A stretch of 12,067 nucleotides of DNA from an uncultured Hungatella sp. (GCA_959018155.1 CAUEKH010000041.1:1-12067); one strand, 5' to 3'; positions 1-7,006 are shown, counted from the first letter of the stretch. A program made the numbers and translations. Notes: generated from the sequence alone by a model not told the origin.

Positions 1-1246
1 TCTGCAGATCGGTTCCATCTGTATGGGAATCGGCGGATCCATCATCGATCCGGCATTTATTGAGGAATACTTAGGGATGCGCGTGGAGTCTGTCGACGAA
101 GTGGAAATTATCCGCCGAATGACGGAAGAAATCTATGACCATGACGAGTATGAGAAGGCGCTTGCCTGGACGAAGGAGAACTGTATCGAGGGCTTTGACA
201 AGAATCCGTCTGAGATTCAGAAGACCTGTGAACAGAAAGATAAAGACTGGGAATTCGTTGTAAAAATGATGTGTATTATCAAAGACCTGATGAATGGAAA
301 TGAGAACCTTCCGGCAGGCCGTGAGGAGGAAAAAGTAGGCCACAACGCCATTGCTGCCGGATTCCAGGGACAGCGCCAGTGGACGGATTTCTACCCCAAC
401 TGCGATTTCCCGGAGGCGATGTTAAATACTTCCTTTGACTGGAACGGAGCCAGAGAGCCCTATATCCTCGCTACGGAAAATGACGTTTTAAATGGCCTCG
501 GCATGTTGTTCATGAAACTTTTAACCGGCCGGGCACAGATATTTGCCGATGTCCGCACCTACTGGAGCGGTGACGCGGTAAAGCGCGCCGCAGGGTATGA
601 GCTGGAAGGAAAAGCAAAGGAAGCCGGTGGATTCCTCCATTTAATCAACTCCGGCGCCGCCTGTCTCGATGCAAATGGCGGAGCAAAGGATGAGAATGGG
701 AACAGCGTGATGAAGCCGTGGTATGAGGTGACAGAGGAAGACCAGAAAGCCATCATGGCAGCTACCACCTGGAATGAGGCAGATTTCGGATATTTCCGCG
801 GAGGCGGGTTCTCCTCCAGATACTTAACTGACTGTGAAATGCCTGTCACCATGATCCGGTTAAATCTCGTGAAAGGACTGGGGCCGGTGTTGCAGATTGC
901 AGAGGGCTGGACGGTGAAGCTGCCGGAGGAAGTGAGCGATACACTCTGGAAGAGAACAGACTATACCTGGCCGTGTACCTGGTTTGCGCCCAGAGTGACG
1001 GGAAAAGGCGCATTTGCGACGGCTTATGACGTGATGAATAACTGGGGGGCCAACCATGGCGCTATCAGCTACGGCCATATCGGCGCCGATTTGATTACGA
1101 TGTGTTCCATGTTGAGAATTCCGGTCAGTATGCACAACGTGCCGGAAGAGAAGATTTTCCGCCCGGCGGCCTGGAACGCATTTGGAATGGACAAAGAGGG
1201 ACAGGACTACCGCGCCTGTGCGGCATTTGGGCCATTGTATAAATAA
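1..1246 (+). CDS. fucI: L-fucose isomerase, C-terminal part (5' end outside window)
   Basis: This enzyme interconverts L-fucose and L-fuculose, the first step of cytoplasmic L-fucose catabolism, using a Mn2+ site. The reading frame is open from base 2, before the first in-frame ATG at 23, and reads [13 protein letters not shown]. That matches the interior of the family, so the true start lies upstream. About 414 residues are present against roughly 590 in E. coli FucI, so about the first 175 are missing. The metal and catalytic residues are visible: Glu in ATEND (476-478), Asp in FADVRTYW (548-550) and His in NWGANHG (1055-1057). Other family blocks are [36 protein letters not shown] and the C-terminal [16 protein letters not shown]. 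The gene ends 21 bp before the kinase gene, consistent with one operon. Some FucI enzymes also act on D-arabinose. Assignment is near certain. Confidence 0.97.
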   Translation, partial: LQIGSICMGIGGSIIDPAFIEEYLGMRVESVDEVEIIRRMTEEIYDHDEYEKALAWTKENCIEGFDKNPSEIQKTCEQKDKDWEFVVKMMCIIKDLMNGNENLPAGREEEKVGHNAIAAGFQGQRQWTDFYPNCDFPEAMLNTSFDWNGAREPYILATENDVLNGLGMLFMKLLTGRAQIFADVRTYWSGDAVKRAAGYELEGKAKEAGGFLHLINSGAACLDANGGAKDENGNSVMKPWYEVTEEDQKAIMAATTWNEADFGYFRGGGFSSRYLTDCEMPVTMIRLNLVKGLGPVLQIAEGWTVKLPEEVSDTLWKRTDYTWPCTWFAPRVTGKGAFATAYDVMNNWGANHGAISYGHIGADLITMCSMLRIPVSMHNVPEEKIFRPAAWNAFGMDKEGQDYRACAAFGPLYK

Positions 1247-1267
1247 TCGCGGACAGGTGGTGAAACC

Positions 1268-2740
1268 ATGAGTGAAAAAAAGATACTGGCCGTAGATTTC
1301 GGCGCCTCCGGCGGCCGGGTGATGCTGGGAGGATTCGATGGCACTTCCTTTTCCATCAGGGAGCTGCACCGGTTCTCCAATGACCCGGTTATTCTGGGGG
1401 ATACCATGTACTGGGATGTCCTGCGGCTGTTTTTCGAGATGAAACAGGGGATGCTAAAATCAAAGGCGCACGGGACCATTTCCGGTATCGGGGTTGACAC
1501 GTGGGGCGTGGATTTTGGCCTGCTGGATCAGGCGGGGCGGCTTCTCGACAATCCCGTCCATTACCGGGACGCGCGGACAAATGGGATGCTGGAAGAGGCA
1601 TTCAAGCTGGTGGACCGTGACTGGTTTTACCGCCTGACCGGAAATCAGTTTATGGAGATCAACACGGTATTTCAGCTTATGGCCGTCAAAAATCAGAGGC
1701 CGGAGCTTTTAGAGCAGGCAGATTCCCTGTTACTGATGCCCGATTTATTCCAATATTTTCTGTCGGGCGCCAAAGTCAGCGAGATATCGATCGCTTCCAC
1801 CACACAGATGATGGATATGCGGCAGAAGAAATGGTCCGGGGAGCTGATGCAAAAGCTTGGACTGCCTCTCCATATGATGAGGGATATCGTGCCGGGGGCA
1901 GTCAGGACCGGTGGCTTAAGGCCGCAGATTCAGAAGGAACTGGGACTTCCGGCCATCAATGTGATTGCCATAGCGGGCCACGATACCCAGAGCGCCATGG
2001 CGGCAGTCCCGGCCCGGGAGGAAGATTTCCTGTTTATCAGCTGCGGGACGTGGGCGCTGTTCGGCACGGAAATCAGGGAACCGATTATCAACGAGAAATC
2101 AATCCAATACAATATTACAAATGAAGCCGGCTTAGAGGGCAGATATTCATTTTTGAAAAATATCATCGGCCTCTGGCTGATCCAGGAGAGCAGACGACAG
2201 TGGATCCGGGAAGGAAAAGAGTACGGATTCGGAGAACTGGAACGTATGGCGGCAGAAGTCACGCCTCTCCGGTCGCTGATTGACCCGGATGCCCCGGAAT
2301 TCGTTCCGGCAGGCGACGTACTCTTAAGAATCCGGGATTTCTGCGAGGCGACAGGGCAGCCAATTCCTCAGACCATTGGGGAGACTGTCTGCTGCATCGA
2401 CCAGAGCCTGGCGCTGACATACAGAAAGGCGCTGGAAGAAATAAAAGAGTGTACGGGAAAACAGTACTCCGCTATCCATTTAATCGGCGGCGGCGCACAG
2501 AGCGCGCTGCTATGCCAGATGACAGCCAATGCCTGCGGCCTTCCTGTCATTGCCGGGCCGGTGGAGGCGACTGCTTATGGAAATGCGGCAGCTCAGTATA
2601 TGGCCCTGGGCGAACTGGACAGCTTATCCCAGGCGAGAGAGATACTTTCTAATACGCTGGAAACCGTTACCTACGAACCTCTTAATACGGAAAAATGGGA
2701 AGAGGCGTACGGGAGATATCTGGAAATAATCAGGAAATAA
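1268..2740 (+). CDS. rhaB: Rhamnulokinase-family sugar kinase, probable L-fuculokinase
   Basis: An ATP-dependent FGGY-family sugar kinase of 490 residues. By position between fucI and fucA it should phosphorylate L-fuculose to L-fuculose-1-phosphate. In sequence it resembles rhamnulokinase (RhaB) along its whole length rather than the enterobacterial FucK type. Seen: the N-terminal phosphate loop VDFGASGGRVML (9-20), DTWGVDFGLLD (77-87), HYRDARTNGM (98-107), the catalytic-base block GHDTQSA with Asp239, SCGTWAL (258-264), ITNEAGLEGRYSFLKNIIGL (283-302), the ATP-site block GGGAQ (407-411) and GPVEATAYGN (430-439). The start at 1268 is supported by AGGTGG seven bases upstream and by direct entry into the phosphate loop. 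Kinases of this family can act on L-fuculose, L-rhamnulose or other ketoses, so the substrate is inferred from context. It could be named fucK on function. Confidence 0.9.
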   Translation: MSEKKILAVDFGASGGRVMLGGFDGTSFSIRELHRFSNDPVILGDTMYWDVLRLFFEMKQGMLKSKAHGTISGIGVDTWGVDFGLLDQAGRLLDNPVHYRDARTNGMLEEAFKLVDRDWFYRLTGNQFMEINTVFQLMAVKNQRPELLEQADSLLLMPDLFQYFLSGAKVSEISIASTTQMMDMRQKKWSGELMQKLGLPLHMMRDIVPGAVRTGGLRPQIQKELGLPAINVIAIAGHDTQSAMAAVPAREEDFLFISCGTWALFGTEIREPIINEKSIQYNITNEAGLEGRYSFLKNIIGLWLIQESRRQWIREGKEYGFGELERMAAEVTPLRSLIDPDAPEFVPAGDVLLRIRDFCEATGQPIPQTIGETVCCIDQSLALTYRKALEEIKECTGKQYSAIHLIGGGAQSALLCQMTANACGLPVIAGPVEATAYGNAAAQYMALGELDSLSQAREILSNTLETVTYEPLNTEKWEEAYGRYLEIIRK

Positions 2741-2755
2741 AATAATACGGAATAT

Positions 2756-2773
2756 TCCAGCAGACCGGCTGGA
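2756..2773 (+). other. Small intercistronic hairpin between kinase and aldolase genes
   Basis: A perfect 6-bp inverted repeat, TCCAGC and GCTGGA, encloses a 6-nt loop in the 83-bp gap between the kinase and fucA genes. A 10-bp palindrome GGAATATTCC (2749-2758) overlaps its left arm. No T-tract follows, so it is not a convincing terminator. It could be an mRNA processing or stability element, or chance. Confidence 0.3.
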
Positions 2774-2823
2774 CGAGGCTGTACAAACGGGTAAGAGAAA
2801 CAGAACAAAATGGAGGACACACA

Positions 2824-3525
2824 ATGGATTTAACATATATGGAACTGAGGGAGCAGATCTGCGACGTCTGCCACAAGATGTGGCAGCTGGGCTGGGTAGC
2901 GGCCAATGACGGAAATGTATCGGTGAAACTGCCGGATGGAACATTTTTGGCGACGCCCACCGGCATGAGTAAGAGCTTCATCACACCGGAGAAACTGGTA
3001 CATATCGACACGGAAGGCCGGGTATTAGATGGCCTGGAGGGGCTGAAACCCTCCTCGGAAATCAAAATGCACATGCGCTGCTACGAGGAGCGCGAGGACG
3101 TGGGGGCTGTTCTCCACGCCCATCCGCCGGTTGCGACCGGCTATGCCGTAGCCAATAAGCCCCTCGATGACTACTCCATGATTGAGACGGTCATCGCCCT
3201 TGGATCGATCCCGGTAACTCCTTATGGAACGCCGTCGACGTATGAGGTGCCGGAGGCGATCGCCCCCTATCTTGGCGAACACGACGCCGTGCTTTTGCAG
3301 AACCATGGGGCGCTGACCGTGGGTGCGGATTTGATTACGGCCTACTACCGGATGGAGACGCTGGAACTGTTTGCCAAAATCAGCTTAAATGCCCATCTCT
3401 TAGGCGGCGCACAGGAACTGTCCCGTGAAAATATCGACCGGCTCATTTCCATGCGGGAGAGCTACCATGTGACAGGCCGCCATCCTGGCTACAAAAAATA
3501 CGGAAAAGCGCTACACAACGTATAA
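2824..3525 (+). CDS. fucA: L-fuculose-1-phosphate aldolase (class II, zinc)
   Basis: This cytoplasmic class II aldolase (AraD/FucA family) cleaves L-fuculose-1-phosphate to dihydroxyacetone phosphate and L-lactaldehyde. It is 233 residues, close to the usual 215-230. Visible features are the phosphate-binding NDGNVSV (28-34) and TPTGMSK (44-50), SSEIKMH (77-83) with catalytic Glu79, the zinc ligands His98 and His100 in LHAHPPVATGYA, and the third zinc His161 in QNHGALTVG. The start has a GGAGG site with 7-nt spacing. It lies 83 bp after the kinase gene in the same direction and completes the fucose route. Its last 15 bp overlap the tail of the convergent splB-like gene. Rhamnulose-1-phosphate or ribulose-5-phosphate use cannot be excluded from sequence, but the fucI neighbour favours fuculose-1-phosphate. 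Confidence 0.93.
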   Translation: MDLTYMELREQICDVCHKMWQLGWVAANDGNVSVKLPDGTFLATPTGMSKSFITPEKLVHIDTEGRVLDGLEGLKPSSEIKMHMRCYEEREDVGAVLHAHPPVATGYAVANKPLDDYSMIETVIALGSIPVTPYGTPSTYEVPEAIAPYLGEHDAVLLQNHGALTVGADLITAYYRMETLELFAKISLNAHLLGGAQELSRENIDRLISMRESYHVTGRHPGYKKYGKALHNV

Positions 3526-4506
3526 AACAGTCATCTCCGGGAGATTCTTTCTGATTTCTTCCCGGAGAAATTCTTCTCCCCCGGCGCGGAGATTTTCCCT
3601 GTAACAGTATTTTCCCCGGCCGCGGCCCACCATGAGTTCCTTTCTGTACAGACTTTCGGACTCGGGAAAAGCCTCCTGGTTGATTGCGTTCTGGACGAAG
3701 CTGAAGGTCATGAAAATGATTTCGATGACAGCCATTTTCTTCACCTTCGGGGACAGGGTATCGGCGAGCTGTGTAATCAGTTCGGAGTATAACTGTTTCC
3801 AGTCGTCGGTCATAATAACCGGAGCGATAAGCAGCCCAACCCGGTAACCGGCGTCGCACATGGAATTTAACGCGGCGATCCGGGCCTTCAGATTTGACGT
3901 GCCGGGCTCAAACCGGGTGATGATGGACTGCGGATTGACGCTCATGCGCATGATGACGCGTCCCTGATGGTCGAGGGGGAGAAGAGGTTCCACCTTATTG
4001 AATTTCGTGGGAAATGTCAGGATTCCGTGGCGGCTCTTGCGGAAGTTTTCAATGGTCCAGACGAGATTGGAGGTTATGGTATTTTCCAGGATTAAGTCGC
4101 TGTTGCTTCCGATCTCATAGACGTAATCTTTCCCGGCGCGAGCCGCGTGGTTCATGATTTTCTGAAGCATTTCCTCCCGGTTGACGAAGAGGCGCAAATA
4201 GGAACACTTGTTGTAATTGCAGACGAGGTAGCAGTAATGGCACATGGCAGTACAGCCCGACGAGGTATAGGGCACCAGAAAATCAGAAACCTTGTAGTTG
4301 GGAGTGTATTTATGGGTTTTTCGGATTCCGATAATCATATGGTGCTTTAATGCCTTGAAGTCAGAATTCGGGCGGGTGCGAAGTTCATCAATCCGGTTGT
4401 GACTTTCAATGGGAATCCAGGGGAGAGAAGCGTATTTTTGAGAGAGGAACCGGCCGAGTTCGTAGTCGAGCGCGGCCGGTTCATAATAGATTTTATCCGG
4501 AAACAT
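3511..4506 (-). CDS. splB: Spore photoproduct lyase-family radical SAM protein, Cys-to-Ser variant
   Basis: A radical SAM protein of 331 residues (B. subtilis SplB is about 342) aligning over its whole length with spore photoproduct lyase. That enzyme repairs the thymine dimer 5-thyminyl-5,6-dihydrothymine in germinating spores. The [4Fe-4S]/SAM motif CTAMCHYC is present (Cys85, Cys89, Cys92), with Tyr91 and Tyr93 where the known radical-transfer tyrosines lie. Further shared blocks are YYEPAALDYELG (7-18), FEPGTSNLKARIAA and GRGRGKYCY near the C-terminus. Odd: the segment matching FEASCTSD of B. subtilis reads YEIGSNSD, so the hydrogen-donor cysteine (Cys141 there) is Ser134 here. Two additional cysteines, 96 and 101, sit just after the cluster. 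The start has AGGAGG four bases upstream. It may be a true lyase using another H donor, or a paralogue with a different substrate. Family certain, exact activity uncertain. Confidence 0.88.
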   Translation of the reverse strand: MFPDKIYYEPAALDYELGRFLSQKYASLPWIPIESHNRIDELRTRPNSDFKALKHHMIIGIRKTHKYTPNYKVSDFLVPYTSSGCTAMCHYCYLVCNYNKCSYLRLFVNREEMLQKIMNHAARAGKDYVYEIGSNSDLILENTITSNLVWTIENFRKSRHGILTFPTKFNKVEPLLPLDHQGRVIMRMSVNPQSIITRFEPGTSNLKARIAALNSMCDAGYRVGLLIAPVIMTDDWKQLYSELITQLADTLSPKVKKMAVIEIIFMTFSFVQNAINQEAFPESESLYRKELMVGRGRGKYCYRENLRAGGEEFLREEIRKNLPEMTVLYVV

Positions 4507-4600
4507 AGGACCTCCTGACGGTAATTGTGTAAATTTATTGTCAGAAAACGATGGATTTTTTGAAGAAAATAATCCTGCCTGACACGTATTGGTTCAGAGG

Positions 4601-4630
4601 TAGTATGTGTAATGGATTTGGTTTTATGTG
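4601..4630 (-). promoter_or_regulatory. Candidate sigma-G (forespore) promoter of the splB-like gene
   Basis: Read on the minus strand, CACATA (4625-4630) and CATACTA (4601-4607) are separated by 17 bp. CATACTA fits the sigma-G -10 element CATNHTA exactly. ACATA matches four of five positions of the -35 element GHATR. Transcription would start about 88 nt before the splB-like ATG. Sigma-G control is known for B. subtilis spl; its use here is inference. I see no good sigma-A promoter in the 135-bp gap between the Dabb gene and the splB-like gene. Confidence 0.4.
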
Positions 4631-4641
4631 TGAAACTCCGG

Positions 4642-4929
4642 TTATCCTTCGCAGTCAAAAATCGTTTTTGACTCAAGCAGCTGTCCATATTTCTCTTTCC
4701 AGATCCTGTGGATCGAAGAATTATCGAAAACGGCCAGGGCGTCGCGTTCCAAATCCAGAATCATCATGAAATCGTAGCGGTTTGGCAGATTCATGCAGGA
4801 GGTATAGAAATCCACCCGGCGGATTCCGGGCATTTCTGCGGCAGGCGCAAACAGGGCTTTGATTTCTGGGATTATGGAACTCTTATCAGTGACACTCTCG
4901 TTAAATTTTATAATAATGTAGTGTTTCAT
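4642..4929 (-). CDS. Dabb (stress-responsive A/B barrel) domain protein
   Basis: A 95-residue protein with the pattern of the dimeric alpha/beta-barrel 'Dabb' family: an N-terminal strand MKHYIIIKFNE, a helix with PEIKALFAPAAEMPGIRRVDFY, then NLPNRYDFMMILDLERDALAVF and the closing HRIWKEKYGQLLESKTIFDCEG. Such proteins are small, cytoplasmic and usually of unknown activity; a few are enzymes such as polyketide cyclases. It begins 27 bp after the ABC membrane gene with only a G-rich stretch (GGGGGC) as a weak ribosome binding site, and may be read through from that operon. I cannot assign a substrate. Confidence 0.8.
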   Translation of the reverse strand: MKHYIIIKFNESVTDKSSIIPEIKALFAPAAEMPGIRRVDFYTSCMNLPNRYDFMMILDLERDALAVFDNSSIHRIWKEKYGQLLESKTIFDCEG

Positions 4930-4956
4930 GGAATTGCCCCCAGTTGTAATGTATTG

Positions 4957-5628
4957 TTACGGAATATCTCTTTTTCCACTCATCCATCCATTCAGCCAGA
5001 AAAGAACCACGCAGAGAAGAAATACGGCAATCAGATTGCCTGCTCTGGAAAATGTTCGAAAGGCGTCCATCAAAATTTCCCCGATAATCAGAGCCCCGAT
5101 AATCAGAATGGCTTTTCCTCTCTGTTCCCGATCCCGCCTGCTGATAAAATTGAGAAATAAGTAAAGCAGGGGAAGAAACAGTGCAAACTGTAAATAGGCG
5201 CCGGGGATATTGTGATGCAGTTCCATTTCAAAATAGGAGTGGTCCGCAGCTGCAAATTTCTTCATCAGCACAGTTCCGATCTGTCCGTTGATAAACCAGA
5301 TAGCTGTGACCAGACTTCCTGCGGCCAGCCTGGAAAAAATGCGGATCCATGGATTCGGCTCCGCCAGATACCACAGTTCATTCTGCCGCGCACCGGGATT
5401 TTCACGAATCCGGATTATATTGTAAAAAAATGTCATGAGCAGAGAGAAGGCGTAGCATAAGCTGATTAAAACAACAAGGGCTTTTGCCTTACTGTCGAGA
5501 AACCGGCAGAAGGACAGGGGGAGAATCCAAAGCGTGATATCGAGAATCAGAAAGAATCCCAGCACACTTCTCTGTCTGTGAAACGCGTCTCTCAGCTGCC
5601 ACAGCAATCCATTTCCAATCCTATCCAT
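4957..5628 (-). CDS. ABC-2-type membrane permease subunit, six predicted helices
   Basis: A 223-residue hydrophobic protein with about six membrane segments by eye (roughly residues 22-45, 48-70, 95-117, 143-164, 171-189 and 196-215). It has no signal peptide or catalytic motif. It starts inside the end of the ATPase gene (8-bp overlap) with a perfect AGGAGG seven bases ahead of the ATG, so the two are translationally coupled and should form one ABC transporter in the membrane. Known YtrA-type loci encode drug- or peptide-responsive ABC systems in Firmicutes. The cargo here is unknown and the protein is too divergent for me to place more closely. Only one membrane gene is present, so it may act as a homodimer. 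Confidence 0.75.
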   Translation of the reverse strand: MDRIGNGLLWQLRDAFHRQRSVLGFFLILDITLWILPLSFCRFLDSKAKALVVLISLCYAFSLLMTFFYNIIRIRENPGARQNELWYLAEPNPWIRIFSRLAAGSLVTAIWFINGQIGTVLMKKFAAADHSYFEMELHHNIPGAYLQFALFLPLLYLFLNFISRRDREQRGKAILIIGALIIGEILMDAFRTFSRAGNLIAVFLLCVVLFWLNGWMSGKRDIP

Positions 5629-6319
5629 GGCTTACCTCCTCTAAATAATACTGTTCGACAGACTGATGAAAATGGCTTCGGATCTCTTCCGTCTCTGTCT
5701 GCCGTATTTCCGAACCGGTGAGAAAGATTACTTCATCGAAAAGATATTCCAAATCCTTCAGCAAATGGGTGGCCATCACAATGGTGCTGTTATCGGCCAT
5801 ATTTTCCAGGAGAAATCGTTTCATGTCCTTTTTAAAGAGCGGATCGGTTCCGCCAAATGGCTCGTCAAACAGGTAAAGGCTGCTTTCCCGGCAAAGGCTG
5901 AGAATCATACAGAGTTTTTCCTGCTGTCCCGCGGAGAGACGGCGGATCCGTTTCCTGCTCTCTAAATCTGACTGCGCTGTCAGTAGAAGAGCGCGTTCCC
6001 TGTCAAAATCGGTAAAAAAGCTGTCGTAAAACTGTATGGAGTCAGCCACCGTCATCCACTCATAAAAATGATCCGCCGAAATCAGATAAGAGGGGGAATC
6101 CACAGTTTTTACAATACTCCCCTGATCCGGTTTTAACAGCCCGGCCATCAGCTTTAGAAGCGTGGTTTTTCCGATCCCATTTTCGCCGATAACTCCGATG
6201 ATTCTGTTTCGGCGAATGGTAAGCGTGGCGTCGGACAGAATCTTCTGGCCGGATCGGAATTTTGATACATTCTGTAATTGGAGCAGGATTTCACCCGGGC
6301 AGTTCCTTTCGGTGCTCAT
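5621..6319 (-). CDS. ABC transporter ATP-binding protein (YtrB-like)
   Basis: A 232-residue ABC ATPase that would energise the membrane protein encoded next to it. Walker A is GENGIGKTT (45-53), the signature is LSAGQ (128-132), Walker B with catalytic Glu is LYLFDEP (148-154) and the H-loop is MATH (His185). The Q-loop region reads SYLISADHFYEWMTV (77-91), with no glutamine at the usual place, as in many small ABC-2 ATPases. It overlaps the GntR gene by ATGA (4 bp) and the permease gene by 8 bp, so all three form one operon. Whether it exports an antimicrobial, acts as a resistance pump or senses envelope stress is not visible. Confidence 0.93.
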   Translation of the reverse strand: MSTERNCPGEILLQLQNVSKFRSGQKILSDATLTIRRNRIIGVIGENGIGKTTLLKLMAGLLKPDQGSIVKTVDSPSYLISADHFYEWMTVADSIQFYDSFFTDFDRERALLLTAQSDLESRKRIRRLSAGQQEKLCMILSLCRESSLYLFDEPFGGTDPLFKKDMKRFLLENMADNSTIVMATHLLKDLEYLFDEVIFLTGSEIRQTETEEIRSHFHQSVEQYYLEEVSHG

Positions 6320-6678
6320 AATCTGTCAACTCCTTTCAGTTCCCGCATTACGGCGGCCTCGATCGCTTCATCCGACAGGCCGCATTTTCTTAAGCGCCCG
6401 ATAAAATCGTGCACCTTTTGCTCTATCATGTCTCTGGAAAGTTTCTCCTGAATCTCTGACCGGACAAAGCTTCCGATTCCCTTTTTCGTTTCGATAACCC
6501 CTTCTGTCTCTAAGTACTGGACTGCCCGGTGGATAGTCAGCGGGGAGACCTCGAAGATGATGGCATACTCCCGGACAGAAGGCAGCTTTTCACCGGGCTT
6601 TAAACTTCCATTTACGATCTGTTCTTTAATGGCGGTGCCTATCTGAATATAGATGGGTTCATTGTTCTGAAAGTCCAT
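6316..6678 (-). CDS. GntR-family transcriptional regulator, YtrA subfamily
   Basis: A 120-residue regulator. An N-terminal winged helix-turn-helix (about residues 8-74) contains the GntR hallmarks PIYIQIGTAIKEQIVNGSL, KPGEKLPSVREYAIIFEVSP, TIHRAVQYLETEGVI and KKGIGSFV. Only about 45 helical residues follow. That short C-terminus, with no ligand-binding domain, is the YtrA subfamily pattern. Such proteins normally repress their own operon with a linked ABC transporter. The AGGAGG site is strong but only four bases from the ATG. The promoter just upstream is covered by an inverted repeat plus further half-sites, which fits autorepression. The inducer is unknown. Confidence 0.93.
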   Translation of the reverse strand: MDFQNNEPIYIQIGTAIKEQIVNGSLKPGEKLPSVREYAIIFEVSPLTIHRAVQYLETEGVIETKKGIGSFVRSEIQEKLSRDMIEQKVHDFIGRLRKCGLSDEAIEAAVMRELKGVDRL

Positions 6679-6693
6679 GGCGCCTCCTGAGTG

Positions 6694-6723
6694 CTGTTAT
6701 ACTTATGTATAACAGTATAACAG
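6694..6723. promoter_or_regulatory. GntR/YtrA-type operator, inverted repeat plus extra half-site
   Basis: A perfect 9-bp inverted repeat, CTGTTATAC (6694-6702) and GTATAACAG (6707-6715), is split by TTAT. A second GTATAACAG (6715-6723) follows directly and shares one G. A further copy is at 6766-6774, just upstream of the -35. Half-site and location fit a YtrA-subfamily operator; binding itself is inferred. Confidence 0.7.
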
Positions 6724-6741
6724 ATATGGAGAAAATGTCAA
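6714..6741 (-). promoter_or_regulatory. Sigma-A promoter of the gntR-ABC operon
   Basis: On the minus strand, a perfect -35 TTGACA (6736-6741) and -10 TATACT (6714-6719) are 16 bp apart. They lie about 36 bp upstream of the GntR start codon. The -10 lies inside the operator repeats, so a bound repressor should block RNA polymerase. Confidence 0.75.
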
Positions 6742-6864
6742 TCTGTTCTGCCGGAAAATGATAATGTATAACAGGAACTCCCGGTTTGACCGTGCCGGTA
6801 AAAAATGAGTTATATTTGTTAAAAATAAGACGAAAAATAATTAATCATGTAACTACTTTAACTC

Positions 6865-6893
6865 TTGCTAATCTTGCATAACGAATGTAAAAT
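6865..6893 (+). promoter_or_regulatory. Sigma-A promoter of the GGDEF-EAL gene
   Basis: TTGCTA (6865-6870) and TAAAAT (6888-6893) are 17 bp apart, so transcription should begin near 6900. The folded-looking leader would then start at or within a few bases of the transcript 5' end. This promoter diverges from that of the gntR operon. The rest of the 328-bp gap between the two start codons is AT-rich and shows no ORF worth calling. Confidence 0.6.
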
Positions 6894-6902
6894 GGGGATA
6901 GA

Positions 6903-6990
6903 AGCGCCGGAAATCGAGGCATCACCTGTCAGCGAAAGCCCTGGCTGTCTTAAGTACAGTCCAATCCGGAGGCTGCAAAAATAAAAGCAG
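6903..6990 (+). other. Structured 5' leader, possible unassigned riboswitch
   Basis: The leader of the GGDEF-EAL transcript can close on itself: AGC-g-CCGGA (6903-6911) pairs with TCCGG-ag-GCT (6965-6974). Inside are a GCGAAAGC tetraloop hairpin (6932-6939), a hairpin of CTGT (6945-6948) with ACAG (6956-6959) extended by a G-T and a G-C pair, and a weak AGG/CCT hairpin (6917-6927). After it, CTGC (6973-6976) can pair with GCAG (6987-6990) around an A-rich loop, competing with the closing stem. It does not show the conserved core of c-di-GMP-I or c-di-GMP-II riboswitches, nor any other class I can recall. Pairing was done by eye. Confidence 0.4.
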
Positions 6991-7006
6991 AAAACGAGGT
7001 AGCGAA

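Noticed and set aside
860..1369. 169-codon minus-strand open frame over the end of fucI
   Set aside because: It is antisense to conserved FucI coding sequence including catalytic His, has no family motif or ribosome binding site, and is a shadow of the real gene.
3443..3859. 138-codon minus-strand frame overlapping the end of the splB-like gene
   Set aside because: Same strand but a different frame from the splB-like gene, with a low-complexity Arg/Gly/Pro-rich product; a frame shadow, not a second gene.
4530..4585. Imperfect hairpin GGATT...AATCC in the splB-like leader
   Set aside because: It is AT-rich with a bulge, has no T-tract in the right place and no sequence resembling a known element.
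4708..5160. 150-codon plus-strand frame across the Dabb gene and permease tail
   Set aside because: Its product has no recognisable domain, and the minus strand carries clear Dabb and membrane-protein coding sequence.
6898..7006. Leader read as a c-di-GMP-I (GEMM) riboswitch
   Set aside because: There is partial resemblance (GCGAAAGCC followed by CTTAAG), but the required GCAAACC and GACGCAAAGCC core and the matching receptor are absent.
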